DNA of 64,000 nucleotides from Bimastos eiseni (Eukaryota; Annelida; Clitellata; Crassiclitellata; Lumbricidae): assembly GCA_959347315.1 (NCBI GenBank), contig OY365814.1:3399661-3463660 (forward strand), in the 5' to 3' direction. Shown one piece after another: positions 13,368 to 24,151 of the stretch (positions are counted from its first letter, which is position 1; every line of letters begins with the position of its first letter). Below the pieces are notes generated by a model. The model searched no databases. It worked only from the letters and a program-made list of their open reading frames with translations, and was not told the origin of the DNA. The position numbers were made by a program, and so were the translations under genes.

Positions 13368-15104
13368 TTGGTTTAGGAATAGATTAAAGTGGGACAGGTA
13401 ACAAAAGTGGGACAGTTACGCAAGTGAGGCTACTTACTTATTATTATGATAGCTATCTGATATCTAGGCTATTTATATACAGTGTACGGCAATATATCTG
13501 TTGTTATTATTTAGGTTGCACATATTTATATTCTAAGCATTTATATTTACTATGGTTGATAGTGTATTATATCATTCGCGAGAGTTAGTGAATTTCTAAT
13601 CTTCATAAGTTCAGTAAAATTAACTTGCTAAGGCTCGTATCAACACTTGCGAGAAATAATTATATTGAATGTAATTTATTTTGGAATATAGGCCTAATGA
13701 CGAAATCAATAGCTACCGACTGTAATTATTCGCAAATGTCAACAAGTAGATGTTAAGCGAAAAATCTCCTATGAAAAATTCGTGTTATTTATTTTCAATT
13801 GTTCGAAGCTTATTCGTAAACAAACTTAGACAGGAAACCTCAACGCAAAATAGAAAAATTACTCGCTAAGTTTATAAATGTTTAATGTAGGCTATGCTTT
13901 TCTTTCTTCTTCTGGCAAAGTTTGTTGGTGTGTAACTGTAAAAATCTTAAATGGGCCTACTGCTAGGCTATGATATTATTTTACAAAACACTTTTTGTTA
14001 AAACCGAAATTTCTCTAATTTCTTCTGGCGGATGTTAATTCACTTTAATTCACTTTCAGTCCAGAGGGCGGAACATCTATGATTATTGAGCGAGTTTAAG
14101 AATTTAGAGACAATATGCAGTTACACGATGAAGACGTTTACAGTCACATTTTTCGCCATCAATATTTTTTCCATCAATCTCACTTACGTTTAGGTTTATT
14201 TCTTTTCCTCAATCTCGCTTCCATTTTAGGTATATTCTTGATATTTTAATGAAATTATTACGATCACTGTTGATGAACCGTGTCTTTCAGCTATACAATA
14301 ATATTAATTATCACTATAATATCAAGATATGACGTCATAGCAGAAACTTTAACAATAAATGACGAATCAGCACAGTTATTGTCGGACAAGTTAATAACGA
14401 TAAGCCTAATAAAAAATATTGCAGTAGCTATGCCCATTATAATCTTGTGGAAAACGGTCTGCGTTTATATCAAGATTCTACGTCACCGTCGAAATTTAGA
14501 ATTAAATGACGTAATAATATAACTATAGTATAGCCTGGAACAAACAACGTTTCTTGATTATAGAAGTCTGTCTGCTATTGGCTGAAACCTAACACAGACT
14601 ACAAGTCATGGAAATTTTATATTCATTTTATGCCCATATACGTACATGCATTAGAGTGTGGTCGGAATCAATGAGGTCTTTGCAACAAGAACTCGCAACT
14701 TATCGTACAAGACGATCAACTGCGACCTAAATGAACTAAGTCATCCAGAGCTTACCTGTAACTTAGTGCTAGTCCGAGAGCTCAATAGGCTTCTTTCATA
14801 ATGCGAACTTGATGACGCGACAACAGTATTGGCCGAACTGCGAGATATTGTTTTCACAAAATCTCATGGATGCAATAGGTTATATATCAAGTTTTAAATA
14901 ACTTTCAGTTATTATCTGTTTCGGCAGCTAAGATTGAGCTTTGCGATGATGCGTTAAATATAATGTTTAGCTATAACGAAAGCCGTGAATATTAAACTCT
15001 GATAATTAAAAATACCTTAGGTATATTACAGTTATCAAAACTGACGATTCCTAAACAGATGATAAAAATATAATATCGAGCCCGCTTCAAGTCACCCGTT
15101 TCAA
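13368..15104. other. AT-rich stretch with no gene recognised
   Basis: A frame at 14280-14522 is isoleucine-rich and begins at a non-ATG codon; it resembles no family. I see nothing else. Confidence 0.4.
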
Positions 15105-15262
15105 ACCATAGACAAGCTGCTCACCCATAATTATTTATGAGGAATGCAAGGAGAAGCCATCTCATTCATCTCATTCCCGAGTGGCATAAAGCCAACGAGC
15201 CTGCCTTCGGGCAAGCAACTCACTGTCATCAATAGCATCATCATCATCGTCGTCGTTTTCAA
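15105..15262 (+). mobile_element. 5'-truncated SINE (family 1) with CAT-rich tail
   Basis: The sequence matches the body of the full-length SINE at 22030-22262: the shared block GAGGAATGCAA, then CTCATT, then GCCTGCCTTCGGGCAAGCA, and a (CAT)n/(CGT)n tail. The tRNA-like head is missing or decayed. It lies just past the end of the channel gene's last exon, possibly in its 3' UTR. Confidence 0.8.
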
Positions 15263-15465
15263 ATTTTACATTTGATATTTAAATGAAAACAATCAGTCAA
15301 ACAGTGCGTTTTCTACAGTTGGAAATAAATTCTTGCATTGTGTGCACAGCAAATTGAAATGCATTCAGCTTGTTTTCCAAAGTTTGCAATTCCAATTTAG
15401 AATCCCATACCTCTAAAATAGTGAGAATAGCACTTCGAATCCAGTATTTATCACGAATTGACCTT

Positions 15466-15914
15466 TCAGCGGCGTTGTATTTTAGCGAACCTTGCAGAAA
15501 TGCCAATATCCTTGGATAGTTGGACGAGACACTGGATAAATTCAACAATCGTAAGAATTGTGCATCCGAGAATCAATCCCAAAGCACCGCCAATGTCGCA
15601 AACCATTGTGAGAAAATTGTAAGCAGGACTTGTTTGGATGTCGACGTAGCTCAGCTGAGAGTAGAAGATATCCAGGTAGACCAGTTCTTTGCTGAGGCTA
15701 GACATCGTCAGATTTTGTCCATTTAGCTGAGACCTTTGTGTCATGTAATTCAGAAAATGCTCTGACAGAGGACTTGTAGAGATTGAATATAGATATGTGA
15801 TCTGATGACACTTCAGGGGACAATCACACTCGCGAGACGCTCCGGAAGATATCCACGAGCTCATGGCTTCTCCCGCACACAAGAAGATTGCATCCAAAGA
15901 GCACATTGGTAGTT
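15466..15914 (-). CDS. Degenerin/ENaC/ASIC-type channel, terminal exon (thumb/palm end and TM2)
   Basis: This is the last exon of a trimeric, sodium-conducting plasma-membrane channel of the degenerin/ENaC/ASIC family. It starts after the acceptor TTAGTTTCAG (15915-15924) with two bases that complete a Glu codon begun by the exon at 21810-21939. It carries the paired cysteines ECDCPLKC, an NxS/T glycosylation site (QNLTM), the pre-TM2 block SYVDIQTSPAYNF and then TM2 (DIGGALGLILGCTILTIVEF). In most relatives the pore tract reads G-A/S-S; here it reads G-C-T. Only about 22 residues follow TM2 before the stop, with no obvious PY motif. The gene's introns are full of transposons, but this exon is uninterrupted. 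Confidence 0.92.
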
Positions 15915-16199
15915 CTGAAACTAATTGCACGTAGTGACAAACACTATATCAGTACGTCAATTAACTTTCCACTGTTACTGCTATTGCTATCAAAGGCAAA
16001 GATTCCCTGAGAGTTTACAGGTGCTTATAAAAAATCATTACCTGTAGTGTGAGTTTCTAAGTCTAAAACTAGACACTACACATGCATCTCTTTTGTTAAT
16101 CACATTGCCATGCAGTTGATTTTAAGATGTCAATAAATATATTAGTGTTTACTTTGTCGTAACTGGTCAGCTATATCAGCCACAAATGCTGCAATGAAA

Positions 16200-16292
16200 T
16201 TGATGCCTTTGCACAGATTGATGATGATGATGATGATGATGAGTGTTCTGCCCGAAGGCAGGTTCATTGGCTTTAAGCCACCTGGGCCTGAG
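16200..16292 (-). mobile_element. SINE family 1 fragment, minus strand
   Basis: A (GAT)n run followed by GTTCTGCCCGAAGGCAGGTT and GGCTTTAAGCCA is the reverse complement of the 3' half of the SINE at 22030-22262. It sits in the last intron of the channel gene, beside the pseudo-exon. Confidence 0.8.
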
Positions 16293-16375
16293 ATTGACCA
16301 ATAAATTACATAATATAATGCACACCATGACTTTAGGGAAACGTCTAGTTGGACGTAGCCTAATTATATTCATAT

Positions 16376-16518
16376 AATCAAAAACTACAATAAGAATTGT
16401 GCATCCCAAGCACCACCAATGTCGCAAAACAATAGTAAGAAAATCGTAGGCTGGAGTTGTTTGAATATTGACGTATAGTAGACAACCAGGTAGATGAGTT
16501 CTTTGCTCAGTTTTGACA
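16376..16518 (-). pseudogene. Duplicated, decayed copy of the channel's TM2 exon
   Basis: The plus-strand text from AATAAGAATTGTGCATCCC to GACATCTTCAGAA aligns with about 180 bases of the functional exon (15541-15720), including the segments for the pre-TM2 block and the start of TM2. Two deletions and many substitutions break the frame. It lies about 0.85 kb upstream (in the gene's sense) of the working exon. It ends abruptly where the LINE at 16519 begins, so the LINE insertion probably truncated it. It is a local partial duplication rather than a retrocopy, since it keeps only part of one exon. Confidence 0.85.
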
Positions 16519-17381
16519 TCTTCAGAACCAATCTTGATCCATTACTATTCCTACTCTATATTAATGACCTTCCTAACTCAAGCTCATTACTTCACTTTCT
16601 ACTTTTTGCCTACGATACCAACGTACTTTATTGTTACAAATCTTCTGATAACCTAATGGACATGGTGAACTTGGAGCTCACAGCTCTCGCCGATTGGTTC
16701 AGAGCCAATCAATTATAGCTTGATTTGTCCAAAATTAGTTTAATTATTTTTCACTCGAATAGAAAATCGATACATGATAAAAAGTTGACTATTTCCATTG
16801 AGAGCACGCATATTCTGCAAGTTAAATCTACTAAATCTCTTGGTGTGACGAACACCTACATGTAACTTGAAATGTCCACATAGTTCACATATCCAATGAA
16901 CTTCCTAGGAATGTTGAAATATTATCTCTGATGCCTTACTTGCTGCCAAGAAATATTTCATCTAATTTATATTATTCCCCCATTTAAATTGATTTGATTC
17001 GTTGCATTTATAGTTTGGGCTTCTAATTACCAGACCAGATTGGCGAGATTGCGTATAGGCCTACTGCAGAAAAAGGCAATTCGCATTATCGCTGGCGCTC
17101 CCGACAACTCTCACACCAGACGAATATTAAACGATTTTGGTATTTTACAAATTGAAAAAATATAATAAATTGCAGATATGTAAATTCATGTTCCGCTTGC
17201 CAACAAAAATTACCGCTTGCCTTTTGCCTTTAAAGATTATTTCCTCTGTGTGTCTAACCTGCATCCTCACAATACCGGGGTCAAAATTAATGTGATTGTC
17301 GAGCGGCATTTGCTAGAACAAATTCAAGTCTATTTTCGAATAACTGCACCGGTCCGACTGCATGGGACAATCTATCGCCAG
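16519..17381 (+). pseudogene. 5'-truncated CR1/Jockey-like LINE, split by a DNA transposon
   Basis: The frame opens at the RT box DPLLFLLYINDLPNSSS, continues FAYDTNVLYCYKSSDN (YADD box mutated to AYD) and ADWFRANQL, then breaks down through frameshifts toward the ORF C-terminus. The last LINE codons resume at 21202 beyond the Tigger-like element: joining the two sides across one copy of ATATTCGT gives ARYSYKQLLRVRLTEQ and a stop, a usual LINE ending. The DNA element is therefore younger than the LINE. Confidence 0.85.
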
Positions 17382-17929
17382 ATATTCGTTAGCTGCCTAG
17401 TAGGGGAGAGTTGGCACCCTTGATACTAAGGCACCTATGATGCTATGTGATTATCTATTTAGTTACTTATTTAATAATAGTCCGCAGGGTACCAGCGTAT
17501 TGGGAAAACCATTTCTACAAGCCGTCCATGTTTTGACATAAGTGGATTCTGTTATTTACGACTTATCGCAAAGAGTCGATTTCGCATGTAAAATGTATTT
17601 TTTTCACTCTTGGGACGAACCCTATTCCTAAGATGTGCCTACGTGGTTTGCAATTTTGTTGATATTGTTTTGAAAAGAATTCATTCTAATAGTTTGTTGA
17701 CATTTTTCGTCATCGCAGCTGCTGGATGTAAAACGATTTTAGGCATTTTGTAATATGATATACATTCGGCACCCTTGATACCAACGCGGTCGGGCACCCT
17801 TGATACTAGGATCATGGGTGCCTATCATTCACACCTAGTGTTAATCGTGTATGGCTAGCACTATGTTACTTGATTTAATATTTATTTGAGATGTGTACGT
17901 TGGTATTCGACAATATTTTGCTTCAAGAC

Positions 17930-18046
17930 AGCTGCCGGAATAAATGCAATGACTCTGAAATGGTATGTTATAAAAACAAAATTGAATCTTGGAACAATTT
18001 GCTGACCTAACTTTGTAACGATGTCTTCACAAACAGGTCTTCACAA
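17930..18046 (+). repeat. Diverged duplicate of the transposase HTH-coding segment
   Basis: GCCGGAATAAATGCAATGAC and the following ~100 bases repeat, with about 15% divergence and small deletions, the segment at 18309-18412 that encodes the end of the helix-turn-helix domain. The copies are about 377 bases apart. This one carries stops. Confidence 0.85.
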
Positions 18047-18186
18047 GCTGTGAAGCTGCATGTGCATTATGCAATAGGTCTGTCGCTGTTAAATTTCTGT
18101 AAAATCACATTGTCAGTTTGAATTTTACACTGCAGTATATTTCTACAACTCAATTAACATCAATTTTATTTTTTCAGCACTTCATT

Positions 18187-20604
18187 ATGCCTTATCACAA
18201 GAAAAGAAAGACGGCGAGATCGCCAAGAGGTCAAGTACCTGAGGAAAGAATGAAAGAAGCAGTTGCAGCAGTTCTTGAAGGACGCACAATTTACAGCGTT
18301 GTAAAAAAAGCCGGAATAAATGCAATGACTTTGAGACGATATGTTATGAAAACTAAATTGAATCCTGGAACAATTTACCGACCTAACTTCGTTACGAATC
18401 AGGTCTTCACAAATGAGGAAGAAAAGGCTCTTGCAGATTATCTCCTGAGAGCAGCAAAACTTCACTATGGATTCTCAACGAAGACATCCAGGAAATTAGC
18501 TTACGAATTTGCGGTTTCTCTGTCAAAAGATATGCCTAAATCATGGCATAATTCAAAATGTGCTGGCCCAGATTGGTTGCGTTCTTTCATGTCTCGCCGG
18601 AGTGAACTGTCTGTACATAGCCCAGAAGCAACAAGTTTGGCAAGAGCTACAGCATTCAACAAACACACGGTGAGTGAGTTTTTGACAACTTACGTGAAGT
18701 TCGCTTGCGGCATAACTACGCTCCACAGAACATCTACAATGTGGATGAAACTGGCTTTACAACCGTGCAGAAGCCTGTAAGAGTAATTGCGGGTCGAGGA
18801 GACAAGCAAGTTGGGAGGATCACGTCGGCAGAGAGAGGAACGCTAATAACAGCATGTTGTGCTGTAAATGCAGTTGGAAATTCTATCCCACCATTTTTCA
18901 TTTTCCCAAGAGTTCATTTCAAGGAAACTATGATCCATGGTGGTTCTCCTGGTTGTGTTGGCATGGCAAACCCATCTGGATGGATGAGCAGCGAAGTGTT
19001 TCTACAGTGGATGAAACACTTCATTGTACATGTTAAAAGTTCTCCTGCTGATCCAATTCTTTTGCTTCTTGACAACCATGAAAGCCACATATCAATAGAA
19101 TGCCTCGATTTTGCAAAAGAAAAGCGAATTACGATGCTCAGTTTTCCACCACACTGCAGCCACAAGCTGCAGCCTTTGGATAGGTCTGTGTATGGTCCGT
19201 TAAAGCGGTATTACAATGCACTTGCGATGATTGGGTCGTCTCGAACACCAGACCGATGACAATATTTGATATTGTCGGAATTGTACATCAGGCATACTCG
19301 CAGGCATTCACCCAATCCAATATTGTAGCAGGATTCAAAGTTTCTGGAATCGAGCCTTTCAATTCAAATGTTTTCAGAGATAACGAGTTTCTTGCATCAT
19401 ATGTAACTGACCGTCCAGAACCAGTTGGTTGTCAGCCTTCACCTAGCATCAGCTCTTTCGCTCCTGATCAAGCATCACTTGGCCTAAGCTTGATCACTCC
19501 TGTTCAAGGTTTGAGTGGAATTTCGGCAGTAACTTCTAGTCATGGTCTGGCTGCAACAGTGTCCCTTTTGATCCAACCACACCATGGCAGTTGCGTTGAT
19601 AACCAACCAGTGAGTGGCATTGAATCTACAAACCCGTGTGAACCCACCAAACATTTTTGAAGACGGAAATCATTCTATTTGTCCGATTGAAAATGCCAGA
19701 AGTGATTCTGAAAGTGGCAAAAGTCTTCAGTCCAGTCTCGAGAAAATAAGACCATATCCAAAAGCTGGCGCAAGAAAAAAGACTGTTCGAGGCCGTCCAC
19801 AACAACACGACACGCCTGTAAGAGATGAAATTCGTCTCAAGATTCAGAAGAAGAAGAATGGCTCAAGGACTGCAGACAACAACAAAAAAGCTGCATTGCA
19901 AATTAACACCAAAGGCAATAAGGTTAAAAAAATCAACTAAGAAGTCAACTCTGGATTTTTCCGCAGCTAAGACACTACCTGCAGATCAGCTTTCATCAAA
20001 TGGCCATCTTTCGTCAAATGACCAGTTTTCATCAAATGACCCGCTTCCATCAAATGACCAGCTTCCATCAAATAACCCAGAAGCAGCTCCAAAAACGAAG
20101 AAGACAGCATGCAGAAGGAGATTAAGACTTGTGGATATCAGTGATACTGATGATGATGATTTGGACAATGATCAACTGGTTGACGATGAACAATACAACA
20201 TACTTCCATATTCGTCTTCTGACAGTGCAGGTGATGTTGACATTGATGATACTTTATGTGAAATTGACAGCGAAGGTGATTACCAGCCAAGGAAGTTGAA
20301 AGCAGGTGACTTTGTCTTAGTTAAACTAAAAGGCATGAAGAATATATTTCACTATGTTGCCCGAGTCGATGATCCATATACTGAGACCTCAGATGTTGTA
20401 GTGACTTATCTTGAGAAACAGAAGTCAACAAACAAGCCAGATGAACTTGAGAAATTTATTATTCCAAAGCCAGCAAAGTCATATCAAGTGCCTTGTGTGG
20501 ACATTTTAAAAAAACTTCCTCTGCCAACCATCATGGGAGGCACAAGGCGAGTTAGTCGTCAGATGTCATTTCCCATATCGCACTCACAGTATAATCTTGC
20601 TTAG
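18187..20604 (+). pseudogene. Tigger/CENP-B/Jerky-like DDE transposase with frameshifts
   Basis: Starting at ATG 18187 the protein has an N-terminal psq-type helix-turn-helix (EGRTIYSVVKKAGINAMTLR), a CENP-B-like second DNA-binding region (WHNSKCAGPDWLRSFMSRR), and a DDE_1-type catalytic domain with Asp in YNVDETGF, LLLLDNHESH and KLQPLDRSVYGPLKRYY. The C-terminal part has five S/P-S-N-D hexapeptide-like repeats (19986-20075), an acidic stretch, and a basic segment KAGDFVLVKLKGMKNIFHYV. The frame breaks near 18680 (one T lost from a T-run), near 19215 (two bases gained), and at about 19650 and 19900. The copy is fairly young but should not make an intact transposase. Confidence 0.92.
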
Positions 20605-21201
20605 TAGCTTAAACTGTAGCTACTAATTGGTCTAATCAGGCTTTGCACATTTAAAGTTGTCAGCAAACAAAATAATGACTTTTCTATCAATGTATCTTAT
20701 TATTTATATTTTTCAGCCCTCTGACAATTCGTAGGTGATTTTTATGTAGGCCTAAGCCTAATGGCATTACGCTAGTCTTGCATACATTCGATTTGTGCAT
20801 GATAATTATGTTTTGAACTAAAAAAATGATATCACATTCAATTTGTTGTTATATTCAATATAAAGTTTATTTGTGCAATAGATTAAATTGGCTTTTATTA
20901 TTTAACAATTTTGTTTATGAGGTATTAATATCAAGGGTGCCCACATAGTATCAAGGGTGACCGCGTATAGTATCAAGGGTGCCAACCTATAGGCACCCTT
21001 GATGCTATTGAGGTGCACATTGTTTCAAGCAAATAACTTCTTTTTTAATAGTTTTGCATGATTGTGCTTGCACCAAATAATAAATAGCATATATTATTTC
21101 CATTTAAACTATTAATTTCTTTGAAATTCAGTGTAATTTTTTTTAAAGTCTCAAAATAAAAAATTTGTATTAAGGGTGCCAAGTCTCCCCTACATATTCG
21201 T

Positions 21202-21240
21202 ATAAACAGTTGTTGCGCGTAAGACTAACGGAACAATAGC
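21202..21240 (+). pseudogene. Last codons of the LINE that starts at 16519
   Basis: YKQLLRVRLTEQ and a stop continue the LINE ORF interrupted by the Tigger-like element. The 3' UTR probably runs on toward 21400. Confidence 0.65.
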
Positions 21241-21809
21241 ATGATTCCTTAGTGTCCTTATCATTCATAATATCACTATTCTAGTTTATATCAATTTTTT
21301 TCTTTTATTCATTGTTTTTTCTTTTCCATTTTTCCTTTTTGCTTTATCTGTGTTTACGTTTGCTGTTTACGTTGCATTCTAGACGAAGCAACTCTGTCCT
21401 CAAACAGTTTTAGGTTATTTTTTGTGTTGCTCACCTTGCTCCTAATTAAGATTTATTTTTACTTAAGTGACGTGTGTGTTTGTCTGTCGTACTTTTTCAC
21501 TTATTCACCGGATTCACCGATTTTTGCGCAAACCTTACTGCATCAGGTGCTTTTGTTGAGTTCATCGTATGCAAATAAGGTTGACCCTAATAACGCAGCG
21601 CAAACGTTACTGTATGCGGTGCTGTTATGAATAACTTCAAATAATGTCCGTTTTATTAATCGAAGAGCGATTAATAATACACTTAAATATTAATGCGTAT
21701 GAGCTATGCATCGTGGAATGTAAGTATATTTCCATCTATTAATATTAAATGGAAACTTAATGGATGAAACATTACATTTATGCTGTGAAGTATTTGAGCA
21801 CAACTGTAC

Positions 21810-21939
21810 CGTCAAAGGCAGGAGTTCGACACTTGCACTTGGACACTACATAAGTCTCCCCGCATTGCTTCATGCATCTCATGTAAGTGTAGTTTTCCGC
21901 CTGACGACAATCTCCATACGGCGCGGGCAACATAGACAG
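21810..21939 (-). CDS. Degenerin/ENaC/ASIC-type channel, extracellular cysteine-rich exon
   Basis: The exon follows the acceptor TTTCTTTGTAG and ends at G|GTACAG. It encodes LSMLPAPYGDC, then YTYMRCMKQC, then VVSKCKCRTPAF, the conserved thumb-domain cysteine ladder (PYGxC...YxxxxCxxxC...CxCRxPxF) of degenerin/ENaC channels. It enters in phase 0 from the exon at 23269-23367 and leaves in phase 1. Joined to 15914 it gives AFDELPMCSL, exactly the family's expected junction. The 5.9-kb intron after it holds the Tigger-like transposon, the split LINE and the pseudo-exon. Confidence 0.9.
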
Positions 21940-22029
21940 CTACAAAGAAACAAGCGAAGACGTTAAATATTTAGATAATTATTATAGAAACGGTTGACTT
22001 TACTGACTTTTCGAATTGTCATGTAACAA

Positions 22030-22262
22030 TGGGGCACGGTGGAGTAGTGGGATATCGGTGTCTTGCGTTCGAAGGATCGCAGGTTCCAACCCACCCCGAG
22101 TCACTGCGTAGTGACCTTCGACAAGTTGCTCACCCTTAATTATCTGTGAGGAATGCAACGGGAATCCACCTCACCCATCTCATCACCGGGTGCCGTAAAG
22201 CCAATAGACCTGTCTTCGGGCAGAGCACTCATCATCATTATAATCATCATCATCATCATATA
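22030..22262 (+). mobile_element. Full-length tRNA-derived SINE (family 1)
   Basis: A tRNA-like head contains an A-box-like TGGAGTAGTGG (22040-22050) and a B-box-like GGTTCCAACCC (22082-22092), spaced as in a pol III internal promoter. A unique body with GAGGAATGCAACGGGAATCC and TGTCTTCGGGCAGAGCACTC follows, then a (CAT)n tail. It lies in a channel-gene intron. Confidence 0.88.
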
Positions 22263-22870
22263 AATTAGTAAGTGAGTAAGCATATTCAATACTTGCCAAA
22301 TTACATTTGGTTCACGTGAAACTAATTATGATAATATAGCATTCTGTTTAAATCGTTTTATTCATTAGGTGATGTCGGTCACTTGTTCTCGTACTCAGGG
22401 AATGGGGAAAGTTCCTGCAGGATGAATGAGAACACGACCCTGGTCTGCTGACAGCAATAAACAGGTCTCCATCTACCGTTCAACACAGATGTTCCATCTG
22501 CTGGGTCATTCTTTGGTAGGATTGTAGTCGGATCAGATGACCATCAAGGACTCCAGTCTATTACGCCTCTGCTTCTCAAACCTCACCAGCACGGCCAGTT
22601 AAACAAGACAGCGATAGACAGCAAACTAATCTCTGCAACGTGGGCACTGGAAAATGATGACAAGTTTGTTAAAGAAGCCGAATTTAACCGTCGGAAGCCA
22701 CGCAGGGCGTCCATTACGCTATGCGTCAAACGCCGCCTAGCGAAAGAAGGAGAGACGTCAGCCATAGGGAGATGCGGGCATCGAACTCGGCTAGTCAGCT
22801 CTGCGTCACAATGTCTTCACCACCACTCTACTGCACCCTTGTAGGTTGCTGGTGGTCCACAGCTGTATAC
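22263..22870. other. Intronic sequence with a long stop-free stretch
   Basis: From about 22463 to 22843 one plus-strand frame stays open for about 127 codons without a single Met (beginning TGLHLPFNTDV). The protein is not recognised; it is rich in Lys and Arg in its second half. The opposite strand is also open for 60 codons here. It could be an unknown repeat or a chance frame. Confidence 0.35.
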
Positions 22871-23095
22871 TCATTAGCGTCCTTTTATAAGGACACCACA
22901 CTTTTCACAATATCGGAATGGCATTTGCCTGTGCCCTGTAACGAATAGCGTCCTTTTTTAAGGACATCTTTATGTTTCATTTTTGTTCACGAAAACAAAA
23001 TTTTGGGCACTTGATCTCGTATTTTTAGTCTGAAGACATATGATAATAAATAGCACCGTAGAAAAATTCATGCATTCATGGGTAATTTAAGGTTG
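22871..23095 (+). repeat. Dispersed repeat, copy 1 (GTCCTTTTTTAAGGAC hairpin family)
   Basis: Contains two near-palindromic TAGCGTCCTTTT...AAGGACA blocks (22875 and 22947) about 72 bases apart, followed by AAATTCATGCATTCATGGGT. The same blocks in the same order occur at 37440-37745. Confidence 0.8.
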
Positions 23096-23268
23096 AATCA
23101 GTTGAAAGGTAAATGCCTTCCATCCCGACGGATGAGACGATTCTGTTCAGCACATTCATTAGCAGATGAGTAACCTCCAAGATAAGCTGATTAGTGCTAA
23201 AGTAACTTGGAAGATGAAGCAAAAAATATAGCGTAAACATTATATAATAATGCTGACGTTTAACTTAC

Positions 23269-23367
23269 ATTTCTAAGTGAAAAGGAAATTGACGATGAAA
23301 TGCCAACTCCGACTCTGAATCCAACCGAGGTCATCAATGGGGTATCCTTTTCATCATGCAAAACAAG
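23269..23367 (-). CDS. Degenerin/ENaC/ASIC-type channel, extracellular (palm) exon
   Basis: This 99-base exon (33 codons, phase 0 at both ends) lies between the acceptor TTCTGTAG and the donor GTAAGTT. It encodes LVLHDEKDTPLM and then GFRVGVGISSSISFSLRN, matching the family pattern HDxxxxPxxxxxGFxVxPGxxxxIxxxxxx that forms palm-domain strands. The upstream exon ends in GFR, giving the classic GFR-xxx-HD join. Confidence 0.9.
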
Positions 23368-24038
23368 CTACAGAATTCCATAATGTAAATATCGGTTATA
23401 AAAAGTGTAAGTACTTTCGGTCCAGCAAATGATAAGGATGATAAACCACAACAGTAAGCCTCTACAGCGAAGTAGGTTCTGTGGATACACATGATCAGAT
23501 GTGTGAACTAAATTCAGCAGCAAGCAAGTCAATTAAATTTGAATTCCACTTTTCTTGCTGAAGAATGCTATGTAGATGGTTTTGCACATACACTGTACAA
23601 ACAAAAACCAATTCAGACGGATATTTATGAATTTCACATATAGTGCTTAATTCATCTGTTTTTCCATTTAACTATGTGTCTTTTGCGAGAACTCGTATAT
23701 TTATGTTTTGCTTGCGGGATTATTTTGTTTTGCACATCATAATATGATCCACCAAATAACTAAAATCAATCAATGGGTACTGTATCGAAACGGACGAAAA
23801 TATAAATCACACGGCACCCTCAATCGGCAAATAACTCGATATTGCTAAATTTTACATAAATATAACACAATTAAATTGATCATCAGACGGTTGTAATAAT
23901 TTTAATAGAGACTATTTTGCCAATGACCCGATACTTGTAAACAATTGGTTGACAGAAAAAATCGCAATAATTAGTAAATATGACAACAAATCTCAATACT
24001 TAATAAATAAATCTAAATAACAGATTAGACAGACCAAC

Positions 24039-24151
24039 CCTAAATCCATTGCCCGGAGAATTGGCAAGAAGAACATCAGATTGATTGAACCACAGCACAA
24101 GACGAAGTCCATAATTGGCTCCGGGTTGGGTTGTCACGTATTTTGCCGGAG
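24039..24151 (-). CDS. Degenerin/ENaC/ASIC-type channel, extracellular (GxxYGLxL) exon
   Basis: The exon follows the acceptor TTCTTGTGGTTTAG and probably ends at AGG|GTTGGT, a weak donor. It encodes PAKYVTTQPGANYGLRLVLW and then NSPGNGFR, the conserved GxxxGLxLxLxxxQ block of the family with one N-glycosylation site (NQS). It enters in phase 1, which matches the phase in which the first known exon (32962) ends. One or more exons for the finger and knuckle domains are still expected between the two. Confidence 0.88.

Larger units (their letters stand above)
17400..21193 (+). mobile_element. Tigger/pogo-like DNA transposon, about 3.8 kb
   Basis: The termini are inverted repeats: GTAGGGGAGAGTTGGCACCC at 17400 and its near-perfect reverse complement ending at 21193 (2 mismatches in about 27 bp). 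A subterminal motif GGCACCCTTGATACTA recurs at 17411, 17768 and 17792 on the left and at about 20932, 20950, 20968, 20994 and 21171 on the right, like transposase-binding sites. The element carries one transposase gene (18187-20604). It sits inside a LINE; ATATTCGT is present at 17382-17389 and at 21194-21201, with ten extra bases on the left before the inverted repeat. Confidence 0.92.

Noticed and set aside
15297..15548. 83-codon minus-strand ORF overlapping the channel's last exon
   Set aside because: It is in a different frame from TM2, and the downstream part has no channel similarity or splice site that would attach it.
18854..19165. Alternative-frame and antisense ORFs within the Tigger-like transposase
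   Set aside because: Shadows of the conserved DDE domain.
22030..22095. tRNA gene
   Set aside because: A and B boxes are present, but the cloverleaf is decayed and the body and tail are those of a SINE. The same applies to 63106-63170 and 44917-44980.
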